From: Bradyrhizobium barranii subsp. apii
Lineage (GTDB): Bacteria > Pseudomonadota > Alphaproteobacteria > Rhizobiales > Xanthobacteraceae
Length of the DNA: 64,000 bases
Reading direction: 5' to 3'
Assembly: GCF_011516635.5 (NCBI RefSeq)
Contig: NZ_CP096255.1
Location: 9,497,501-9,561,500, forward strand
Under the pieces are notes generated by a model. It saw only the letters and a list, made by a program, of their open reading frames with translations. It ran no database searches and was not told the DNA's origin. This document shows positions 26,695 to 35,457 of the stretch, piece after piece (the stretch's first letter is position 1; each line of letters begins with the position of its first letter). The position numbers were made by a program, and so were the translations under genes.

Positions 26695-27411
26695 ATGACA
26701 ATGACGGCGGCGGAGCTAATGCTTCGCGGCCGCATTGTCCTGTCCGGATATCTTGATCGAGAAGGCATTTCGCCGATGGTCGGTTTCCCGCTGCTCCTGA
26801 TCCCGCTCGCGGTCTACAACATCATCGCCTTCCTGATGCCGTCCGTGTCCTTTACGGACGTGCTGTTCAAGGTGCCGATGATCACGGGCGAGACCTGGCC
26901 GGTCACGCTTGCCGACGTGATGCTCGCGCTCGGTATCGTGTTGCTGCTGCTAGAGGTCGTCAAAGGCGCGCGGCCCGGCTCGAAATTCCTGATGGATCAT
27001 CTGCTGTCGCTGATCGTGTTCGGTGCTGCCGCGGCCGAATTCGTGATGTGGCCCAAATTCGGCAACTCCACCTATTTCCTGCTGGTGCTGCTCGCGATTG
27101 CCGATTTCCTCGGCGGTATCGCCCAGCGCACGCGCCGCCGCGTCACCTATGTCGCGGAGACGACAGTGCCGGCGCCGCGCAAGGCCAAGCGCCAGGCCGA
27201 AGCGGCAGCGGACGACGCGGCGCCCGAACCCAAGTTCGAGCCGGTGTCTGCGCCGGCGGTGCCACCCGCGCCATCAGCGCAGTCGGTCGCCGAATCCGTG
27301 CTGAAGGATCATCCCGCGCCGAAGCCGGTGAACCCGCCCTCGCCGGAAATTCCCTCGCCGGATTTGCAACCGGGCAACGGCACGCCGCCGTCTCCCGACG
27401 CGCCGCGCTGA
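26695..27411 (+). CDS. Inner-membrane protein with Pro-rich cytoplasmic tail
   Basis: 238 residues. Four hydrophobic segments occupy about 28-150 (VGFPLLLIPLAVYNIIAFL, ADVMLALGIVLLLLEVV, LLSLIVFGAAAAEFVMW, YFLLVLLAIADFLGG). The last 80 residues are rich in Pro, Ala and charged residues and probably disordered. I recognise no named domain. It lies 62 bp after rpmF on the same strand. Two ATGs (26695, 26701) are possible starts. Confidence 0.75.
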   Translation: MTMTAAELMLRGRIVLSGYLDREGISPMVGFPLLLIPLAVYNIIAFLMPSVSFTDVLFKVPMITGETWPVTLADVMLALGIVLLLLEVVKGARPGSKFLMDHLLSLIVFGAAAAEFVMWPKFGNSTYFLLVLLAIADFLGGIAQRTRRRVTYVAETTVPAPRKAKRQAEAAADDAAPEPKFEPVSAPAVPPAPSAQSVAESVLKDHPAPKPVNPPSPEIPSPDLQPGNGTPPSPDAPR

Positions 27412-27443
27412 TCGTGAGTCGCCGGCGCAATGGCGGTGCGCTC

Positions 27444-27467
27444 CCTCGCCCCGCTTGCGGGGCGAGG
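27444..27467. repeat. Short hairpin repeat, family B relative
   Basis: CCTCGCCCC and GGGGCGAGG form a 9-bp stem with a GCTTGC loop, 33 bp after the preceding stop codon. Similar in sequence to 24361-24502. It could act as an mRNA end structure; there is no T-run. Confidence 0.6.
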
Positions 27468-27503
27468 TGAAGGGCTCCACCTCTCTCAGCAAATTCGTCG
27501 TGC

Positions 27504-27764
27504 TTAAGCCACCTGTCGCGTGCGCGCGGTGACGGTTCCGAGCGGGTGCTTGTCGCCATAGGCCATCTGCGCATCCTCGGACGAGGCGCGGCGGAGCCGG
27601 CTGGCCTGGGGCAGGTGCTCCGCATTGGCGATGAGTTGGGTGACGAAGCTCGGATCGGGACGGGGCAGCGGCGCCTTGTGGACCCACTGCAACGTCGGCA
27701 GCAGCGGCACCAGGGCCGTGCCCGTGCCGTTGTCCGCGCAGTCCGATCGATCGGTACTTAACAT
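27504..27764 (-). CDS. Small hypothetical protein (86 aa)
   Basis: Contains VPLLPTLQWVHKAPLPRPDP followed by SFVTQLIANAEHLPQASRLR and a DAQMAYG segment. I associate this layout (a PRPDPSFVTQLIA block, then a basic RR, then DAQxAY) with small uncharacterised Bradyrhizobium proteins. No membrane span. The ATG at 27764 or a GTG at 27773 could be the start. Function unknown. Confidence 0.6.
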   Translation of the reverse strand: MLSTDRSDCADNGTGTALVPLLPTLQWVHKAPLPRPDPSFVTQLIANAEHLPQASRLRRASSEDAQMAYGDKHPLGTVTARTRQVA

Positions 27765-27943
27765 CGCAATCACCGTTGATCCGGCGAGGCCTGTCGCGTT
27801 TCGAGACGCTGGCGCCGGTGCGTGTCATGTACTCGCAAGGCCTATGCCGGCCGGGCCGGTTTGGTTCCGCGGGCCTGCGAAACATGGTTTCCAAATTGTT
27901 TATGAACTTTGCCTAGAGTCGGAGTCGAATCTGGCCGTATTCT

Positions 27944-29680
27944 GTGCCGACTCAGGACTCCCTGCTGTCCCGAAACGAGGCGATTTTGACCCCTGCATTG
28001 CCGCAAGCCTCCGACATCCTGGCCGCTCTTGGTCAGGCCGTTTTCGCCTGGGACATCGCCAGCGATTCCATCGTGTGGGGTGAGCAGGTCGCCAGCGTCT
28101 TTCCCGGCATCCCGCCCGAGCGGCTCGCGACCGGCGCCGAATTCGCCAAGCTGATCGAGCCCACACAGGCGCTGCGGACCGCCGCGCTGGCGCAGACCTC
28201 GCCGGTGCACGGCGCCGACGGCACGCCCTACCGGGTCGAATATGGCGTGCGCATGAGCGCCGCCGATCCCGTGGTCTGGATCGAGGAGACCGGCCGCTGG
28301 TTCGCCGGCCCCGATGGCCGCCCGGTGCGCGCGATCGGCTCCATCCGCATCAACAATGAGCGCCACGCCCGCGACGAGGAATTGACCAAGCTGGCCCGGC
28401 TCGATCCGCTGACCGGCGAGCTCAATCGTTCCCACCTGATCGCGGCGCTGGCCGAGGCGATCGAGGAGACGACCCGCTTCCGCTCGACCGCAGCCTTCAT
28501 GCTGGTCGGCATCGATCATCTCGCCCGGGTCAACGACGCTTTCGGCTTCGACGTCGCGGACGCCGTGATCCTCGACGTGGCCAAGCGCATCCGCGCCCGC
28601 CTGCGCGGCGGTGACGTGCTCGGCCGTTTCTCCGGCAACAAGTTCGGCCTGATCCTGAAGAACTGCACCGTCGATGACATGAACGTCGCCGCCGAGCGCT
28701 TCCTTGCCGGCATCCGCGACGAGGTGGTGCCGACCAAATCCGGCCCGGTCTCGGTCACGGCGTCGATCGGCGCGGTCAGCGTGCCGCGCTATGCCCGCAG
28801 CACCGACGAGGCCGTCAATCGCGCCCATGAGACGCTGGACGCGGCAAAACAACGCCGCGTCGGCTCGTTCGCGGCGTGGCGCCCGGATGCCGCGCGAGAC
28901 GCACAGCGCCGCGTCAACATCCGTGTCACCGACGAGATCGTCACCGCGCTGAACGAGCGCCGCATCAAGCTCGCCTATGAGCCGGTGGTCTCGGCCGCCT
29001 CGCGCGAGTGCGCGTTCCACGAATGCCTGGTGCGGATGGACCAGGGCGACGGCCAGGTGCTGCTCGCGCCCGACATCGTGCCGGTCGCCGAACGGCTCGG
29101 CCTGATCCGCCTGGTCGATCACCGCGTGCTCGAGCTCGTGGTCGCCGAGCTCGCGGCCGCGCCCGACATCTGCCTCAGCCTCAACATCTCGCCTGATACG
29201 ACGATGGATCCGGACTGGTGGGCGGGAATTGAGTCGCTGATGCTGGCCCATCCCGGCGTCGCCGAGCGGCTGATCGTCGAGATCACCGAGACGGTCGCGA
29301 TCCAGGACATCGATGACGTGCGCGGCTTCGTCACGCGGCTGAAGAATTTCGGCAGCCGCATCGCCATCGACGATTTCGGCGCCGGCTACACCTCGTTCCG
29401 AAACCTGCGCAAGCTCGGCGTCGACATCGTCAAGATCGACGGTGCCTTCGTGCAGAACATCACCCGTTCCGCCGACGATCGCGCCTTCGTGCAGACCCTG
29501 ATCGACCTCGCCCGCCGCCTCGACATCAAGACGGTCGCCGAGTGGGTGCAGGACGAAGAGGCCGCCGCCATGCTGCGCGACTGGGGCTGCGACTACATCC
29601 AGGGCCGCCTGATCGGGCTCGCCTCAGCCGACCGCCCATGGGGCACGCCGCCGGACAGCGCACTGCCTGCGGCAGGATAG
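27944..29680 (+). CDS. PAS-GGDEF-EAL protein with degenerate active sites
   Basis: 578 residues: a PAS-like input (about 25-145), a GGDEF-like domain (about 150-315) and an EAL-like domain (about 325-560). The cyclase motif reads SGNKF instead of GGDEF. The EAL motif reads ECL, and the later catalytic region has AIDDFGAGY (kept) but AEWVQDEE instead of AEGVET. It is therefore probably not a cyclic di-GMP cyclase and perhaps not a phosphodiesterase; a receptor or scaffold role is more likely. The start is unsure: GTG at 27944, or a TTG at 27986 with GAGG upstream. Confidence 0.85.
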   Translation: MPTQDSLLSRNEAILTPALPQASDILAALGQAVFAWDIASDSIVWGEQVASVFPGIPPERLATGAEFAKLIEPTQALRTAALAQTSPVHGADGTPYRVEYGVRMSAADPVVWIEETGRWFAGPDGRPVRAIGSIRINNERHARDEELTKLARLDPLTGELNRSHLIAALAEAIEETTRFRSTAAFMLVGIDHLARVNDAFGFDVADAVILDVAKRIRARLRGGDVLGRFSGNKFGLILKNCTVDDMNVAAERFLAGIRDEVVPTKSGPVSVTASIGAVSVPRYARSTDEAVNRAHETLDAAKQRRVGSFAAWRPDAARDAQRRVNIRVTDEIVTALNERRIKLAYEPVVSAASRECAFHECLVRMDQGDGQVLLAPDIVPVAERLGLIRLVDHRVLELVVAELAAAPDICLSLNISPDTTMDPDWWAGIESLMLAHPGVAERLIVEITETVAIQDIDDVRGFVTRLKNFGSRIAIDDFGAGYTSFRNLRKLGVDIVKIDGAFVQNITRSADDRAFVQTLIDLARRLDIKTVAEWVQDEEAAAMLRDWGCDYIQGRLIGLASADRPWGTPPDSALPAAG

Positions 29681-29740
29681 AGCTGCGTCCCTTGCTTCGT
29701 CGGATAATGACGAGCTGCGGGGGGCTTTCCGCATGCTCGC

Positions 29741-29846
29741 TGTCATCGCCCGACTTGATCGGGCGATCCAGTATTCCAGAGACAGTTGTGTTTAAGCCGA
29801 GAGGCCGCGGCGTACTGGATGCCCCGGTCAAGCCGGGGCATGACAG
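29741..29846. repeat. Palindromic intergenic repeat, family C
   Basis: CTGTCATCGCCCGACTTGAT at one side and a GCCCCGGTCAAGCCGGGGCATGACAG-type end at the other, with GATCCAGTATTCC matched by GTACTGGATG inside. It lies between two convergent genes. Confidence 0.65.
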
Positions 29847-29865
29847 CTGAGTGGGAGGCGCGCTG

Positions 29866-30234
29866 CTACCCCACGCAAATACCGGGCACCGCGACCTTCT
29901 GGAACAGATGCGGGCTTGCGACTGCGGATGCGGGGTAGGCGGCAATCTTTGCGCGGAATTCCGGGTGGGTGAAAGCGGCGCGGAAATGCGCGTTGGATTC
30001 CCACACCGCGTAATTCAGATAGGTCGGGCTGTCGCCGACGGCGCGGTGAAGCTGGGTGGAGATGAAACCGGGCTGGCGCTTCATGAAGGCGGCGTCGTCC
30101 TGCCACGTCTTGAGGAAGTCCTGCTCATCCTCGGCGTCGAGCGTGAAGACGTTGACGAGCACCACGGGGCCGGTTTCGAGCGCGATCTGACGGTCGATCG
30201 GGAAGGCAGGGTCGAGGGGGCGCATGAGGGGCAT
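29866..30234 (-). CDS. Antibiotic biosynthesis monooxygenase (ABM) domain protein
   Basis: 122 residues with one ABM fold: VVLVNVFTLDAEDEQDFLKT, a central PGFISTQLHRAVGDSPTYLN and YAVWESNAHFRAAFTHPEF. Proteins of this ferredoxin-like fold oxidise small aromatics or degrade haem, or act in detoxification; the substrate here is unknown. The gene is divergent from a MarR regulator, and two matching operators lie between them, so it is probably induced by that regulator's ligand. Confidence 0.82.
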   Translation of the reverse strand: MPLMRPLDPAFPIDRQIALETGPVVLVNVFTLDAEDEQDFLKTWQDDAAFMKRQPGFISTQLHRAVGDSPTYLNYAVWESNAHFRAAFTHPEFRAKIAAYPASAVASPHLFQKVAVPGICVG

Positions 30235-30252
30235 GACATTGCTCCGGTCAAT

Positions 30253-30270
30253 TTGGTATCATAATGTCAA
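30253..30270. promoter_or_regulatory. MarR operator, imperfect copy
   Basis: TTGGTATCATAATGTCAA matches the perfect palindrome at 30295-30312 in 15 of 18 positions. It is 18 bp from the start of the monooxygenase gene, where a bound repressor would block transcription. Confidence 0.6.
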
Positions 30271-30294
30271 TTCGACAGCCCCGGATATAGGCAA

Positions 30295-30312
30295 TTGACA
30301 TCATGATGTCAA
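30295..30312. promoter_or_regulatory. MarR operator, perfect palindrome
   Basis: TTGACATCATGATGTCAA is a perfect 18-bp palindrome 19 bp before the MarR start. Centre-to-centre spacing to the other site is 42 bp, four helical turns, so two dimers could bind on one face of the DNA. Confidence 0.65.
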
Positions 30313-30331
30313 TGCGGATCAATGGTGCCAA

Positions 30332-30802
30332 ATGACCAAGACCAAGCGGACCCCGGCGGGCGAAGCCCTGACCGGCCTCATCCTCGACCTGTTCCGCGCC
30401 AACAGCCTGCTTCTGACCGCTGGCGATCGGCTGGTGACATCGCTCGGCCTCACCAGTGCGCGCTGGCAGATCCTGGGGGCGATCGCCGACGCCGAGCGCC
30501 CGGAGCCGGTCGGTTGGCTCGCCCGCAATCTCGGCGCCAATCGCCAGAACGTGCAGCGCATCGTCAACGACCTCGAGCGGGATGGTCTCGTCGTGTTCGA
30601 GACCAACCCGCATCACCGCCGGGCGCAGCTCGTGGTCCTCACCGACAAGGGCAGGCAGGTCTACGACGCCGCCGGCCGGTTGCAGGTCCCCTGGGTCAAC
30701 GGCCTTGCGGATGGATTGTCGGTCAGGGATATCGACGTGGCCCATCGCGTCGTGACCGCACTGCGAGCCGGTCTGAAAGACGCCGGTGAAGCGAACGAAT
30801 AA
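30332..30802 (+). CDS. MarR family transcriptional regulator
   Basis: 156 residues with a winged-helix domain: LTSARWQILGAIADAE, the recognition region GWLARNLGANRQNVQRIVND and the wing FETNPHHRRAQLVVLTDKGR. MarR proteins are dimeric repressors released by small phenolic or oxidising ligands. It is divergent from the ABM monooxygenase, and two near-identical palindromes between them suggest autoregulation and control of that gene. Confidence 0.9.
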   Translation: MTKTKRTPAGEALTGLILDLFRANSLLLTAGDRLVTSLGLTSARWQILGAIADAERPEPVGWLARNLGANRQNVQRIVNDLERDGLVVFETNPHHRRAQLVVLTDKGRQVYDAAGRLQVPWVNGLADGLSVRDIDVAHRVVTALRAGLKDAGEANE

Positions 30803-30928
30803 GCAAGCGAGGCGCCGGGGGACACGAGGCGTACATCGTGTGAGCCCATTTCGGACTCAAATCCGCCGCCGACTCAATCGATGTATCCAAATGCGGTTGG
30901 AGGCATGTCCTGAGTTGGGGAATTTGCC

Positions 30929-31228
30929 ATGAGTGATGAAGATTTAATGCGTCATAAGAGACAGAAGCTGATTTCCACTGCCGAAGATATCGTGCGTGAT
31001 GAGTCTTTCGAACTCTTGTCGCAGCAGCTCTGCGAAGGCGCTAGCTTTTCGGACGATGAATCCCCGTCGAACGACGTTTTTTTGCTTCTTGAGGAGAATG
31101 CGCGGCTTCGTGCGCTTGCCATCAGCCTTTCCAGCCTGGTCGGAGACCTCTCCGAACGGGAGTGGAGCAATGCGCTCGCATCGGCCGATCGTGCCACGCT
31201 CAATCGCCTGAGGTCGTGTCGGGCGTAA
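30929..31228 (+). CDS. Hypothetical protein (99 aa)
   Basis: Acidic helical protein with the segments KLISTAEDIVRDESFELLSQ and LLEENARLRALAISLSSLVG, the second a likely coiled coil. No cysteine motif or membrane span. Its lower-GC codon use differs from the neighbouring genes, which may mean it was acquired. It is convergent with the large GGDEF-EAL gene. Function unknown. Confidence 0.6.
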   Translation: MSDEDLMRHKRQKLISTAEDIVRDESFELLSQQLCEGASFSDDESPSNDVFLLLEENARLRALAISLSSLVGDLSEREWSNALASADRATLNRLRSCRA

Positions 31229-31260
31229 CGATAGAGAGAGCGGCGAGGTGAAGCGGAGCG

Positions 31261-34122
31261 TCACGCCACGCGCCTGACCGCGTTCAGTCGCTCGATCGTG
31301 CGTCCGACCTCGGCTGCCGGGCACGGCCTGCCGAAATAATAGCCCTGGACTGCGGTGCATTCGCGGACGAAGTCGAGCTGCTCGATGGTCTCGACACCTT
31401 CCGCCGTGGTCTCGACGCCGAGCACGGAGCCGAGGCTGGCGATGGTGCGGACGATGGCGACGCTCTCCGGGCTTTCGCCGAGCGTGCCGACGAAGGAACG
31501 GTCGATCTTGATGCGGTCGAACGGAAACTTGCGCAAATAGCTCAGCGAGGAATAGCCGACGCCGAAATCGTCGAGGCTGACGCGCACGCCAAGAGCGCGG
31601 AGCTGGTGCAGGATCTCGATTGTCGCCTCGCTGTCGTCGAGCAGCGCTGTCTCGGTGACCTCGAGCTCGAGCCGCCGTGGCGGCAGGCCGGCTTCCGCAA
31701 GCGCGCTCGTGACCATCGCCACCAGTCCGCGCGAGCGGAACTGCACCGGCGACAAATTGACCGCGACGGTGACATCGGGCCAGGACGCCGCGGTCGCACA
31801 GGCCGTGCGCAGCACCCATTCGCCGATCGGGACGATCAGCCCGTTCTCTTCCGCGAGCGGAATGAATTCGGCCGGCGAGACCGAGCCGCGCGAGGGGTGT
31901 TTCCAGCGCAGCAGCGCCTCGAAACCGGTGAGCTCGGTGGTGTCGAGCCGCACCTGCGGCTGGAACACGAGGTGAAATTCGCGTGCCTCAAGCGCGCCAC
32001 GCAGATCGTGCTCCAGCGCGTGCCGGCCGCGCGCCTGTTCCTCCATCTCGGGCTCGAACAGTTGGTAGGCGCCGCGCCCCTTGGCCTTGGCCTGGTACAG
32101 CGCAAGGTCGGCGCATTTCATCAGCTCGTCGGCATCGAGCCCGTGATCGGGCGCGATCGCGATGCCGACGGAAACGCCGACATGGATCGACTGGCTTTCC
32201 AGCGGCGGCGGGTGGCCGATGATCTCGACCAGGCGGCGGGCGAGCCGTTCCGCCGATTGCGGCTGCGGTCCGCGCTGGAGAACGGCGAACTCGTCGCCGC
32301 CGAGGCGGGCGACGGTGTCATGCTCGCCGACATTCTCCTTCAGCCGTGACGCGACCCAGCGCAGAAGCCGATAGCCGGCGGCGTGGCCGAGGCGGTCGTT
32401 GACCGTCTTGAAATTATCGAGGTCGAAGCACAGCACGGCCATCGCTCCGCCGGCGATCGCGACCTGGTTCAGTCCCTCGCCCATTTTCTCGCGGAACAGC
32501 GTGCGGTTGGGCAGGTCGGTGAGTGAATCGTGCTGCGCCATGTGCGCCACGCGGGCCTGGGCCTTGTGGCGCTCGGTGACGTCCTCATAGGTGACAACCC
32601 AGCCGCCGTGCTCCATCCGCTTGTGATTGAGCTTGATGATGCGGCCGTCGTTCAGGTGACGGTGCAGCGTGTGTTCGCCCTCGCGCAGCCTTTCGACATA
32701 GTCGGCATAGATCCTCGCGGCGGTCGTGTTCGGATGGATGCCGAGGTCGCAGCTATGCTCCATGATCTCGCGCATCGAGACGCCGGGCTTCACGACATCG
32801 GGCGACAGCCCATACATCTCGATGTAGCGGCGATTGCAGACGATGACGCGCAGGCTCGCATCGAGCATGCACAGGCCCTGGCTCATGTTGTTCAGCGCCG
32901 CGTCGAAGCGGCGGTATTGCTCGCTCAGCTCTTCGATCGCGCGCTCGCGGTCGGTGATGTCCTCGTAGGTGGCGACGAAGCCGCCCTCGGGCAGCGCGCA
33001 GTAGCGCACCGAGATCACGGTGTCGTTCGACATGCGCCGCCGCATCGGCGAGGAATCGTGGTTCGCGATCCTCGCGCTGGCGGCTTCCAGCAGCTGTTGC
33101 GGACTGTATTCGGAAGTGAACGCCCCGTTCACCATCGACCGCTCGATCAGCTCGCCGAGATGCGTGCCAGGCCTGGTTTCCTCCGGCGACAGCCGATAGA
33201 TCTTGCGGGAGGTGGTGTTGCAGACGCGCAGGCGCATGTCGCTGTCGTAGAAGGCGAGCCCGTGCGCCATGTTCTCCAGCGCCGCATCGAGGATGAAGTT
33301 CTGTTGCCGCAGCGCTTCTTCGTACTGCAGCCGCTCGGTGACGTCCTCATGCACCGTCACCCAGCCGCCGTCGGGCAGGAAGCGGGACACCGCCTGCACC
33401 ATCCGGCCGTCATGGCGCATCACCAGCAGGGTCTTCGCCTTTCTGCTGCGCACATCCTCCAGCCTGGTGTCATGGAACTCGTCGGCCGACATGCCCGGCA
33501 GGTTGCCGCGCGACATCCAGTGTTCGATCACTGAGCAATGCGAGACGCCCGGCTTCACGATGTCGGGGTCGAGATTGTAGAGGTTCAGGAACCGCTCATT
33601 GCAGACGACGACACGGCTGTCGCCATCGTACATGATGAGGCCGTGCGACATGTTGGCGAGCGCGTGCTGGCTGCGCTCCGTCTGCACGCGTAATTCCGCC
33701 TCGAGCCGGGCGAGGCGGCTGACGTCATCGCAGATCGTCATCCAGCCGCCGCCGGGAAGCGGCTTCAGCTCGAGCGCCATGACGAGTCCGCTCGCGAGTG
33801 TCTGTTCGGTGCGGAACGGCTTCCCGCCTGCGATCTGCGCGATTCGCTTCGTATACAGCGCGTCGATCTCGTGTTGCGGAAAGTTGCCGCGCGCCGCGCT
33901 GTGTGCGAGCACCTCGCGGTAGCTCGTGCCGACATGCACGATGTCGGCCGACATGTCGAACAGCGACAGATAGCTCTGGTTGACCAGCACGATCCGGTTG
34001 TCGGCGTCGTAGACGCAGACGCCCTGCTCCATGTGATCGAGCGCAAGCTGGCTCAGCCCGACGAGGGCCTGCGGGCCCTCTGCGCGGCGTGCACCAAGCT
34101 CGTTATCGCGGATCGGCGTCAT
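31261..34122 (-). CDS. Four-PAS GGDEF-EAL signalling protein
   Basis: 953 residues, no membrane segments. Four PAS repeats of the PAS_7 type follow each other at about 20-135, 150-270, 285-400 and 410-525, each opening with an LxxMxxGxxxxD motif (DHMEQGVCVYD, ANMSHGLIMYD, ENMAHGLAFYD, NNMSQGLCMLD). The GGDEF domain is intact (RLGGDEFAVL) and so is the EAL domain (GFEALLRWKHP, SLDDFGVGYSSLSYLRKFP, TTAEGVETIEQL). It can in principle make and break cyclic di-GMP, tuned by PAS ligands. Monocistronic. Confidence 0.93.
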   Translation of the reverse strand: MTPIRDNELGARRAEGPQALVGLSQLALDHMEQGVCVYDADNRIVLVNQSYLSLFDMSADIVHVGTSYREVLAHSAARGNFPQHEIDALYTKRIAQIAGGKPFRTEQTLASGLVMALELKPLPGGGWMTICDDVSRLARLEAELRVQTERSQHALANMSHGLIMYDGDSRVVVCNERFLNLYNLDPDIVKPGVSHCSVIEHWMSRGNLPGMSADEFHDTRLEDVRSRKAKTLLVMRHDGRMVQAVSRFLPDGGWVTVHEDVTERLQYEEALRQQNFILDAALENMAHGLAFYDSDMRLRVCNTTSRKIYRLSPEETRPGTHLGELIERSMVNGAFTSEYSPQQLLEAASARIANHDSSPMRRRMSNDTVISVRYCALPEGGFVATYEDITDRERAIEELSEQYRRFDAALNNMSQGLCMLDASLRVIVCNRRYIEMYGLSPDVVKPGVSMREIMEHSCDLGIHPNTTAARIYADYVERLREGEHTLHRHLNDGRIIKLNHKRMEHGGWVVTYEDVTERHKAQARVAHMAQHDSLTDLPNRTLFREKMGEGLNQVAIAGGAMAVLCFDLDNFKTVNDRLGHAAGYRLLRWVASRLKENVGEHDTVARLGGDEFAVLQRGPQPQSAERLARRLVEIIGHPPPLESQSIHVGVSVGIAIAPDHGLDADELMKCADLALYQAKAKGRGAYQLFEPEMEEQARGRHALEHDLRGALEAREFHLVFQPQVRLDTTELTGFEALLRWKHPSRGSVSPAEFIPLAEENGLIVPIGEWVLRTACATAASWPDVTVAVNLSPVQFRSRGLVAMVTSALAEAGLPPRRLELEVTETALLDDSEATIEILHQLRALGVRVSLDDFGVGYSSLSYLRKFPFDRIKIDRSFVGTLGESPESVAIVRTIASLGSVLGVETTAEGVETIEQLDFVRECTAVQGYYFGRPCPAAEVGRTIERLNAVRRVA

Positions 34123-34320
34123 GGGATCGACGGGTCTCGGCCGGCAATAGATTTAACGCAACGTAATTCAGCCACTGAGCGTAACGAAGAGGCCGGAAAA
34201 TTCCCTTAAGCGCAGTAGTTTACGGAGGGTGACTGGGGATGCGGAGCGGCGTGCGCCAAGCGCGCGAATGCGGAAGTGCCTGCAAGCCAGAGTTGGCCGA
34301 GAGCCTGCAACAAATCAGGT

Positions 34321-34461
34321 GTCGTCCCTGCGAACGCAGGGACCCATACCCCCAGGAAGAGGTTTGGCGAAGACTGGCAGTGAGCGGGTCTTCCCGCAGT
34401 ACCGATACCCGCCCCTACCGACAGATCACGCGGTATGGGTCCCTGCGTTCGCAGGGACGAC
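34321..34461. repeat. Palindromic intergenic repeat, family D
   Basis: GTCGTCCCTGCGAACGCAGG and its complement bound the unit, with GGGACCCATAC matched by GTATGGGTCCC inside. Relatives are at 38376-38502 and 43925-44061. Confidence 0.85.
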
Positions 34462-34486
34462 AGCGGATGTTTGGGTCGAGTGTCCC

Positions 34487-35362
34487 TTACGGCCCGTACA
34501 GCACGAGTTCCGTGTCCGTGAGGTCGCCGAGCTGCGGCCGGTGCGGGCCCTTGAAATATTTACGACCGCGCCGCTCGGTGTAGATGCCGGCGAGGCCGGG
34601 TATCGGGCCATTGGAATCGATCGCCACCGAGATCTTGCCGAGTCGCAGCAGCAGCCGGCCGATGCGGCCTGCGCAGGCGGCGTATTCGGCGGCGCTGCGG
34701 CAATAGATCAGCTTCATCGCCGGCGGCGCGATGAAGCCGCGGCGGATGCGCACCGGCTGCAGGATGAAGGGGAACGTCCCCTTCGGCGTGCGGCAGACCA
34801 GGCTGAGGCAATTGTAGCGGGCATGCCGCGTGAGGAGCTGCGTCTCGTCGTCGGTCAGCCCTTCGATCGTCTTGGCGTGCTGCGAGATGACCTCGATCTT
34901 GCTCCAGCGCGGAGGGCGCGCGAGGGCGGGCACGGAGAAGAAGATGCCGTGGCAATAGGCACGCAAGCCCTGCGTCTCGATGATCGGCCAGGTCCACGGC
35001 GCCGGGCTGATGTTGAGATAGGTGACATCCTTGTGCCGCTGCGCGATCTTGGTCAGCAGCGGGGCGTAGTTCCGGTAGGCCGGATCGACATACCAGCTCG
35101 ACAAATTGCACTGGATGGCGGCCTCTTCGCCGTGCTTTCGCGCCGTGTAGATCAGCAGCAGCACGCCGACGGGCGCGCCGTCATTGTCGAGCATGTAGCC
35201 GAAACGCGGATAGCCCTCCGGCACGGGCCGGAAGGCCTGTCGGCGCAGCCCCTGAATCCAGTAATTGCGCGAGCGGCCGACGAAGCCGCGCGTCAGCAGG
35301 TCCGCGACCGCATCGACGTCGGCCTCGGTGATCTCGCGGCATCGGACCTTGGTGTGGATCAC
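34487..35362 (-). CDS. GNAT-fold N-acyltransferase-like protein of the carrier-protein locus
   Basis: 291 residues. The N-terminal half has GNAT-like order: CREITEADVDAVADLLTRGF, then the acetyl-CoA-site-like SSWYVDPAYRNYAPLLTKIA. The C-terminal half (about 165-291) is less clear and may be a second, degenerate acyltransferase fold. It lies 95 bp downstream of the amino acid:carrier protein ligase on the same strand. The neighbourhood suggests it uses the aminoacyl group held on the carrier protein, either as donor or as acceptor, but this is inference. Confidence 0.7.
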   Translation of the reverse strand: MIHTKVRCREITEADVDAVADLLTRGFVGRSRNYWIQGLRRQAFRPVPEGYPRFGYMLDNDGAPVGVLLLIYTARKHGEEAAIQCNLSSWYVDPAYRNYAPLLTKIAQRHKDVTYLNISPAPWTWPIIETQGLRAYCHGIFFSVPALARPPRWSKIEVISQHAKTIEGLTDDETQLLTRHARYNCLSLVCRTPKGTFPFILQPVRIRRGFIAPPAMKLIYCRSAAEYAACAGRIGRLLLRLGKISVAIDSNGPIPGLAGIYTERRGRKYFKGPHRPQLGDLTDTELVLYGP

Positions 35363-35457
35363 GCTCGTTTTACCCGTGGAAATGGGAGGCCTCGTTCGCT
35401 CTATCGTTTCAGCACGATCTTTTCGGAAAACCGCCCCGCACTTTTCCGGATCATGCT

